NCBI GenBank assembly: GCA_022478985.1
Contig: JAKSZP010002710.1
Coordinates: forward strand, 62,001 to 126,000
DNA length: 64,000 nt
From: Massospora cicadina
Lineage: Eukaryota; Entomophthoromycota; Entomophthoromycetes; Entomophthorales; Entomophthoraceae
Direction: 5' to 3'
Of the stretch, positions 57,225-64,000 are shown one piece after another; the stretch's first letter is position 1, and each line of letters starts with the position of its first letter. The position numbers and the translations under genes are program-made. The notes under the pieces were generated by a model. That model was not told where the DNA came from. It ran no database searches and saw only the letters and a program-made list of their open reading frames with translations.

Positions 57225-60200
57225 CTACTCTGATGGGGTTTCCCCTATTATGGAGCAGGTGTGAAGGAAGGGGTCCATGTGCAGAAACCTGACTGGGAAC
57301 CATGACTCTACGAGCCTTTGTTGTCTTAGCTTCATGTATCCATATAACCAGGCTTGGAAGTGTTCCAGTAGTTGTTGGTAGAATCTGCTAATTATCTCAG
57401 GGATGGTTGGTATGGCTACCTTAAAATTATTAAAAGTTATGGTCTGGATTGTCCACATTGCAATTGTTACCTTCAAGGAGCGGATAGTAGGTGGTATTGG
57501 GGATTTGAATTGGAGCGCGAGGAGGCATCTGGAGATTTATAATTCCTGGTTATTTTGGATCCTTAGCAGGCGCGCAACTTCCTGCCATATGGCTTTAGAT
57601 GGAGGCATGCTTCAAGGCGGTGGTTTAGGGTGCCATCCCCTCCACACACTGCGCACTCTGCATGGAGAGTTGGAGCGATCTGTGTTCTTTAGGTTCTTCT
57701 GAGGCAAAGCCATGTGTTAGCTCTTAACCTTGGTTGGAGGAGCGAATGATGTGTCAGCCTCAGTATTGTCTTCTGTGTTGTGACATTTTATGGGATGTCT
57801 AAAGCATCCAGGTAGTCGATTCTTGCAATGACTGGGGCCACGTCATGTGTGTTCCTCTTGGGGTTGTCCTCTGGGTTCCTTAGTGTAAAGTGGGCTCTGG
57901 GCCTGCCCCTTCCCTGACTAGTGCCTGTGAGTGTGACGGACCACCCCATGTGCCAAATGGTGCGGAAGAGGCGTTTGAAGTGTGGGGGAGTTCCATGAGG
58001 GCCCGCTGCGTTGGGGTGGTTTGCAAGGTATGTGAGCAGGATGGACGGGTTGAGTGGGTTTGATAGTTTTAGCGCCTGTGCAAAGTCGGCCCTCGCTGCT
58101 CTGGATCAGTGTTGTTGCGGGAGGTCAGGGGTTAGGACTTCCTTTATCCAGGTGCCCAGTATATGGTTATCGTGGACCTCAAAGTCTATTAGGCCCATGA
58201 CTCTACTGGAGCGTGGGCCAAAGGGTGTTTCCACCCATACAGGTGGCCAGGTCCCAGGCCACAGCCAGCCCTGGATGAGTGCGCAGATTGAGAGACATGA
58301 AAGTAGGTGAGAAGGATATTGCATGTGCGCGGAACCACAGCATTGGGAGGATGAGTGTTGGCAACTGTTACTCGCCCTGTTAGTCCTGAGGATCTTCCGT
58401 TAAGGGAGGCGATGTAGTTGGACATCCGCTGTAGTAGGTTGTTCTCCATTGTCTCGTTGGCGTATCCTCTGTCTCCAACCATACCCAAGGTGGCGGGCAT
58501 GGTTGGTTGAAGGAGGTGATGCAAAGGTAAGGATGAGGTGGTTGTTCATTTGTGGGGGATGTGAAGTTTGGGTGTTGTAGCCCAATTGTTGGTTTACTTG
58601 GCTAAGAGTATTACTTCTGTTTTCCTTTTGTTGAGTGATGCGTTGCTTACAATGAAATATTCAACCAACGTGCGTTGCAGTTGGCGGTCATCATTATTGT
58701 TAACTATAACAGTTAAGCAGTCATCTGCAAAGGCTAGTATCTTGACTGGTGATTGGCCTTGTGCGGTTATGCTCATAAGGCGTGAGTCATCAACACAAAG
58801 GAGTGGATCAAAGCTGAAGTTATACAGCAGCGGGATGAGGGGATCCCCTTGTTTGAGTCCTCTGTGTGGTTTAATCTTGTTGGTTAGAAAGCTAGGGCCA
58901 CATACAGCCATGGATGCTGATTCTGTAAGGAGCATCGCCCAGTTTTTGAATCTAGGTGGGAGTTTGAAGGCGCTCAGGCATTCATTCAGGTACGGCCAGC
59001 TAACGTGGTCTTATGCCTTCTTCCGGTCTAGAAATACCAGGTCTCCAGTTTCTTTGGACTGACATATGTTGGCGACGGAGTGTATATTAGTACAGTTTGA
59101 TGCCCTGGTATGAACCCAAACTGATTGGATGACAGGATATTTTAAGCTATTGTTCCTAATTTGGTTGCTATAATTTTTGCAAGTAGTTTTGTATCTGTGT
59201 TAGAGAGTGTAATTGGGCGCCAGTTGGCCAGGTCCAATTTGTCACCCTTTTTGAATAGGGTTATGACATAGAAGTCATGGCTACCAGGCAGAGCGCGTGT
59301 CTCCAGCTGACACTGGTTCATTGATGCTAAGAGGAGGGGGGCGATTTGTTTGAAAGATTTTTTTTGAAATTCATAAGGTATCCCATCAGGTCATGAGCAT
59401 TTACTATGTGGTGCACTGCAGACTGTGTCACAGAGCTCCTCCTGTGTGACTATGTTTAGGAGGTTATAGTCTGACGATGTGCTTTGTATTCTGGCGGTGT
59501 TTATGAAATCTTTAATTTTTGGTGGGTCATTGGGGTGTCACAATATAGTTTTGTGTAGTAGTGGTGTATTTCTGTTTTAGCCTCCGTTGGGTCAGTTGCC
59601 ACGGTGCTGTCAACTTTGAGGACCTTTGTGCATGTGGGCTGGTTGCTGCGGGAGTGGGATTGGCGGAAGAAGTATGTCAAGCATATTTCTCCTTCTTCTA
59701 CAAACTTACCGTTTCTCAATACTTTGATTCTGTGCTGGTGTTCAAATATGAGGGCGTTTAGGTGGGCTAAAATTTCCGCACATTTGTGCCCCCAGTCAAG
59801 GCTGTAGCCAGACTTCAGGGCGTTGAGCTCAAGGTGGTCTAGTTCTGCTAAGGTGCGCCTGATTGTGGCTGTGTCTGCGGTGAACTTATGCGAGGCGATG
59901 TGACAAGTTTTATTTGTTAGTTTGGTTTTGAAATTTGCCAGGTTTCAATGGGAACCAATATGAACGGGGTTGTGAATTCTAGTCGTGGCCACATGTTCAA
60001 CCCAGTTGGACATTTCAGGAAATTTTATGTTTTCTGGGTGTAGCTTCCTCCAGGTCGACGCCTGTGTGAGAGTTCAGGTTGGTGAGAGCTGCACCAAATG
60101 AGTCAGTGGTTGTAGAAATTGATTTTTTTGTTGTTGCAAAGTTGGAGATGTTCGAGAATTGGGTTTTTGGTGCAAGAATGTAGTCAGTGCAGCTCATTGA

Positions 60201-60760
60201 GATGAGCGTTCCCTCGCATATGTTGGGGTGGCTCATGTTGGGAAGGAGTGGTGACCCAGGGGGGAGGGTATCGTGTAGGCTTAGGGATGCCTTCATTGCA
60301 TGGAACTCAATGTGCCCCAGTGAGTATCCCCTGGGTCTAGGCCATCAGTCTGTGTTGCGGTTATCCCAGCAGTTGAAGTCACTTAGTAGTATGGTATCAG
60401 GTGGGAGGGCGAGTGTTTGGATGGTTTTGAGGAATTGTTTTTTCTTGGCTGCGGTGCATGGTGCATAGATGATTGCTATTGAAATTGTGTCCTTTTAGTT
60501 TATGACCGTTGCAACCAAGATGCAACCATGAAGATATGAGGAGGAGTTTGTGATTTTTAGTTTTTTGTTATTTCTGACGACCACCCCACAGTGTGTCGTC
60601 CATATCAATAGGGATGGTGAGACCCTGGCTGACCAGATTCCTCTTCCCCCTGTAGATAGTGGATTTCTTGGATGGCCAAGATATCTACAGGGGGTTTTTG
60701 CAGGAAGTCCAGCTTTTTGGCATGGGACACATGAGCCCTGGCTCCCACAATGTTTATCAT
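57225..60760 (-). pseudogene. LINE ORF2: endonuclease, reverse transcriptase, C-terminal zinc finger
   Basis: The suggested start is ATG at 60760, reading MINIVGARAHVSHAKKLDFL and PVDILAIQEIHYLQ, the N-terminus of an APE-type endonuclease with its catalytic Glu. LSDFNCWDNRNTD corresponds to the GDFN motif. The segment before RT reads GKFVEEGEICLTYFF. RT follows: QKGDKLDLANWRPITLSNTD, NQFGFIPGHQT, GLKQGDPLIPLLYNFSFDPL and the intact catalytic LAFADD (about 58720-58735), then VSNASLNKRKTEVILL. The C-terminal knuckle at 57605-57655 is CAVCGGDGTLNHRLEAC (CX2CX7HX4C). The end is at 57225. Several frameshifts and stops break the frame, so it is inactive as it stands. Confidence 0.92.
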
Positions 60761-60962
60761 CCCTATTGTCACTGAGGTACCCGCAGCGCCTCAGGAGTGG
60801 TTGTGAGGGACACCAGGCCCACACCCAACGCCCTTATTGCTAGCCTTGCTTCATGTTATTAGGCCAGTATATTCTGTGGCAATGTCCAATTCTATACCCT
60901 GTGTCAATTTCTCGTGGATATTGCAGTTTATAGAATTTGTGGCAGTTTCTTCTGCTCATGAC

Positions 60963-62228
60963 TCATGGTGGGCTGGTGCAGTGCACTAAATTTTGTTTCT
61001 GTGGTTTTGGGTAGCAGATTTGGAAAATTAGGTTCCGCTTTTTCGCCCATGGTGGAGCCAAATTGTTCTGATAAGTTCGCTTGATATAATTTGGTACTTC
61101 AGTTGCACAGTTGAGAAAATTTTCATTTTGGGCGTACTTCTCTGATTGGGTGACTTGGATAATTTCCTCCATGTCCTCCTTAGATTGGGCAGTTTGTTCT
61201 AATTGTTTGGCTCAGCTGATTTCCTCAATGTCTTCCCAAATTTTGCCAGGGTTGATGGCAGAGGCTGCAAGTGATACAGCCTTGGCTGCTTCCCGCTTGC
61301 AGGACTTCTGCAGCATTATGTGTGCTTTGGGTGTTACTGGGTCTATAAAGAGTAAGCCCATCCTCCCTCCATTGAAAGGCGTGGTTGGCATCAATCATTT
61401 GCCAATTTATACGTCGTTTTTGTCCATGGCATCATTGCAGAATTCTGGGGCCATGATGCCCTCCTTCACAGGGCATGCATGTTCCTTGTGCCCCAATGCA
61501 GTGCAGTGGTTGCAGATAAGCGGTGCGCGTTCCAGTGTGACACGGAATGGCTCTGACACATTCCTTTTCTGGTAGGTTAAACTGCACTGCACAATGGATT
61601 CTTGTGAGGTCCACAGCCACATTGGGGATTGGGTGGATCATTAGAAATTTCCTTTTCAGTGCACAGGTTCAGCATCAGTTGAAACCATTGTAATTCAAGT
61701 TGTATAATATATCCGTAGTGTTTAAGTCCAGCTCAGAGCTCCTCCTCAATTTGATTATGGGGAGGTTGGTGGGGAGCGAGTTGAAGATGAACAAAGTTTT
61801 CACTTTGTTTCATCTGGTGCATACGGTGCGAACAATTTGTTTGCCCTTGGGGAGGACAGCTTTGATGCATAAAGTTGCAGCGGTGTCTGAATCTTCTTCA
61901 GTCTCAAAGCCCAAATTGACCCAGCCAAATGGGACCGTTTCCATGTTGATGTAAACCATGTAGGTGGGAGGGAGGCCTGTGCCTCACACATTTTCTCCCA
62001 CAGAGTTTGAGACTCAACCCCTAGGTAGAATCAGAGCCCGTGCTCTACCTTCAAAAGGGGTTGGTTATACTGGATTTTTATGTACTGGTTATGTTTCATG
62101 GTGAAAACCATAAACCTGGGCGGTGCCTCAGTTTGTGGTTTTTTGATGGCCATGTTTCCCAGTCCCCCTCCAGGGCGTGTCTTTCCCTTTGGAGCACCGT
62201 TTTGTCCATTGCCTATTACAGCTTTCAT
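60963..62228 (-). pseudogene. LINE ORF1 (Gag-like, CCHC)
   Basis: It starts at ATG 62228, MKAVIGNGQNGAPKGKTRPG, a basic Gly/Lys-rich N-terminus. MVFTMKHNQYIKIQYNQPLL and VNLGFETEEDSDTAA are RRM-like pieces, followed by FNSLPTNLP. The zinc knuckle CNHCTALGHKEHAC is near 61.46-61.50 kb. The C-terminal part has KREAAKAVSLAASAINPGKI and MEEIIQVTQSEKYAQNENFL, ending TSPP-stop at 60963. About five frame changes or stops. ORF1 binds and chaperones LINE RNA. The half-LINE ORF1 is a homologue. Confidence 0.85.
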
Positions 62229-62338
62229 CCAGTTTAATTTATTTTGTTGAATACGCTCATCTCTCCTGTGTGATTACCACAAATTTGATATAAAATCTAA
62301 TTGTAGTAACTAATGTTATTTTTACAGGTAAGAAACCA
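62229..62338 (-). other. LINE 5' leader
   Basis: 110 bp AT-rich sequence between the ORF1 start and the target duplication. No motif beyond a CACACAGGAGAGATGAGCG stretch upstream of the ATG. Confidence 0.5.
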
Positions 62339-62355
62339 ATTGTGTAGTCCCCTTC

Positions 62356-62860
62356 TGTTATAAAATTGGCGGTATATATGAGAGATACTCCAAAAGAAAC
62401 TGCACAGGGTTTGACCCACTGAGCAATTAGGACCAACAATATGATGATTGTTGTCCTCAACATGGACAGAATAAACTTATAAATAAATGAATAAATATGG
62501 AGCACTCGCTCCCTCAACTCTCTTTTATTTTATATATTAATACAGCGGATTCTCTCTGTTATCCTTCCTCTAAAATACTAACAACTTAACTTCCTCAATC
62601 ATCTCATCCCACTTGTATGGTAATGACTTCAGATGGTACCACTTTCATGGCTTAGTAATTCACTTCGCCATATCTCATTGGTTCCACCAATTATTCATTT
62701 GTCAATTCACAATTGCCCAATTTGGCTGATTTCCCAACAATCCCAATATCGCCTCATTTTGAGGCGCTCAATTAATCATATTCATAACAACTTGGCGGAT
62801 TCCATCTGTTCCACCATATTGACTTAGTGCTTATTGTCCAGTCATATCAGAATCGCGACA
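62356..62860 (-). repeat. E5 3' LTR
   Basis: 505 bp. Sense starts TGTCGCGATTCTGATATGAC, nearly identical to the first ~30 bases of the E1 LTR, after which the two diverge. It ends TTTTATAACA. The other LTR is outside the window, so the outer edge rests on the TG/CA ends and E1 similarity. Confidence 0.85.
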
Positions 62861-62887
62861 TTACCCCCTCCTTGACTGGACAATAAG
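62830..62887 (-). promoter_or_regulatory. E5 polypurine tract in the loop of a 15-bp hairpin
   Basis: CTTATTGTCCAGTCA (62830-62844) and TGACTGGACAATAAG (62873-62887) are perfect reverse complements separated by 28 bases. On the sense strand the loop contains AGGAGGGGG, the pol stop TAA and the first LTR bases TGTCGCG. The same layout, partly eroded, is seen in E1. Confidence 0.85.
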
Positions 62888-63990
62888 GCTCCTATTGCTT
62901 ATATGCCTGGAGGAACTTTGCATGCACTCAGTTGATGATTTGACTGCTAATGGGGTCCTTGATAGTATATGCGTTAACCCCAGTTTCTCTCAATGACTTC
63001 GAATGGACCAATCCATATACTGGCCAGCTTGTGTTTCCGCCCAAACCCATGCTGATTGTGGAAGAGAACCATGTTGCCTTCCTTGAACTGTGCTAACCCT
63101 CTTTGACATACCTGATCTGCGGCCTGATTCCTGATCTTCTTGGCTAAGCTGAAGGAATAGGCCTCAGTTTGAAATTTGATTAGAATGTTTGCAAGGTTAG
63201 TAAAATAGCGGTGGGGTTCCACTCCGCCAGTGTCTTCCACACACAAATAAAGTAATGCTGGAAGAGCTGGGTGTTGACTGTATAGTAGTTGGAAGGGACT
63301 TTTTCCCTGTGGCAGAATGGTAACTGATGTTATAGGCAAACATGGCAGTGGAAAGAAGGGAGGTCCAATCAGATGGTTGATCTGTTACTAATTTTTGCAG
63401 GATATTCACCAGAGTCCCATTCACTCGTTTGACCATTCCATTAGATTTGGGGTGGTATGGGGTTGTTAGAGCCCCACAGATACCCATAAGCTCGTTCAAT
63501 TTGGGGAGGATGTGTGAGGTGAAATTGGTTCCATTATCAGTGAGAATAAACTGAGGGCATCCATGTCACTGAATAATGCACTCCATCACAAACTTGGCCA
63601 CTGTAACTGCCCCCAAATCTCATATTGCCCTTGCTTTGACCCACCAGGTCAGATGGTCGATAGCCACCAGAATGTACTTACACCAGTTAGCTCCTGTTGG
63701 CAAGGGACCAACGACATCCAGGAAAACAGTATGCCAAGAAAAATGGGGTTTCACTACCTGATAAGAAGTCTTACGGCGGAATGGCTTCTCCACTTGGCAC
63801 TGATGGCAACAAGAAATGGTTTTGAGCACATTAAAGTTCATACTTTCCCAATAGTACTGAGGGCACAGCAACTCCATTGTCTTGCACACTCCGCCATGTC
63901 TGACTGCCTTGTGGGCGCTCATAATAATTCCTGGCCAGGCTGAAGGTCAAAGAAAATTCACCGTAGAATCACCAATCCGCTTGTACAGTT
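62861..63990 (-). pseudogene. E5 integrase
   Basis: The frame at 63620-63922 reads MSAHKAVRHGGVCKTMELL, then the zinc-domain Cys pair CCHQCQVEK and the first catalytic Asp in FLDVVGPLPTG. Then comes YHPKSNGMVKRVNGTL (63197-63499), where the catalytic Glu has become Lys (E1 keeps PESNG). The C-terminal part is LLYSQHPALPALLYLCVEDT, FHNQHGFGRKHKLASIWIGP and FEVIERN, a GPY/F module. A frameshift after that leads to the stop TAA at 62861-62863. Comparison with E1 identifies E1's one-base deletion near 10627. Confidence 0.93.
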
Positions 63991-64000
63991 CCCCATTCCA

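Larger units (their letters stand above)
57049..62354 (-). mobile_element. Near full-length LINE (non-LTR retrotransposon) with 16-bp TSD
   Basis: ATTGTGTAGTCCCCTT is found at 57049-57064 and 62339-62354. The 5274 bp between hold, on the minus strand, ORF1 (Gag with CCHC) and ORF2 (APE endonuclease, RT, C-terminal CCHC), a 3' UTR and a short tail TTAAATAAA against the left duplication. It is GC-richer and keeps many CpGs compared with its surroundings, so it is probably among the younger insertions. Layout and RT sequence resemble fungal Tad/L1-type elements, though the exact clade is not determined. Confidence 0.93.
62351..64000 (-). mobile_element. E5: 3' part of a Ty3/gypsy element related to E1 (runs off window)
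   Basis: Contains the 3' LTR (62356-62860), polypurine tract and integrase on the minus strand, all closely matching E1. The element continues beyond the window edge. The likely 5-bp target duplication on this side is CCTTC (62351-62355); its partner is outside the window. No chromodomain. Confidence 0.93.

Noticed and set aside
58568..59062. Plus-strand 164-codon open frame
   Set aside because: Antisense shadow of the LINE reverse transcriptase, whose FADD and GLKQGDPL motifs are on the minus strand.

Overview
This 64 kb window is eukaryotic, AT-rich and built almost entirely from nested, decayed transposable elements. I find no intact host gene, no tRNA or rRNA gene and no CRISPR array. 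The content (Ty3/gypsy elements including a chromodomain chromovirus, a non-LTR element with a CCHC Gag and an APE-type endonuclease/RT, and a small Tc1-like element) fits a TE-inflated fungal genome. The fungal assignment is an inference; no host gene is available to test it. Substitutions between duplicated copies are mostly CG to TG/CA, which points to cytosine-methylation-type decay.

Left third: a minisatellite (14-650), an unidentified degenerate coding-like stretch, then an old minus-strand Ty3/gypsy relic (R1, 2.69-13.3 kb). R1 is split by a complete plus-strand Ty3/gypsy element, E1 (4818-11391, 5-bp target duplication AGGAC). After 4 kb of very AT-rich sequence comes a 1.9 kb ORF1-only 'half-LINE' (19561-21470) flanked by an 11-bp duplication. 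It sits inside an AT-rich repeat whose second copy at 39.8-40.5 kb still shows the empty site.

Middle: E2 (24.65-31.56 kb, minus) is a decayed Ty3/gypsy element with two recognisable LTRs. Its right LTR also serves as the 3' LTR of a second relic (R3), giving an LTR-internal-LTR-internal tandem. From 34 to 49 kb there is mostly featureless AT-rich DNA, with the second AT-rich repeat copy, a 696-bp internally deleted Tc1-like element (41102-41797) and another minus-strand gypsy relic (R4, 45.5-46.6 kb).

Right third: the Gag of a plus-strand element (E3) is interrupted by a complete minus-strand chromovirus, E4 (50019-56042, duplication AAACC). It is followed by a near full-length minus-strand LINE (57065-62338, 16-bp duplication) and the 3' half of E5, a sister of E1, which runs off the window.

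Three tiny insertions (about 23-30 nt, common core GGGACCATCTAGTACT plus A-tail), each bounded by a 14-17 bp target duplication, lie at 2.4, 14.97 and 33.86 kb. They look like extreme 5'-truncated retroposons of an RNA whose source is not in the window. Together with the half-LINE that shares its 3' end with the full LINE, and a 15-bp hairpin that presents the polypurine tract in E5, they are the most interesting observations here.
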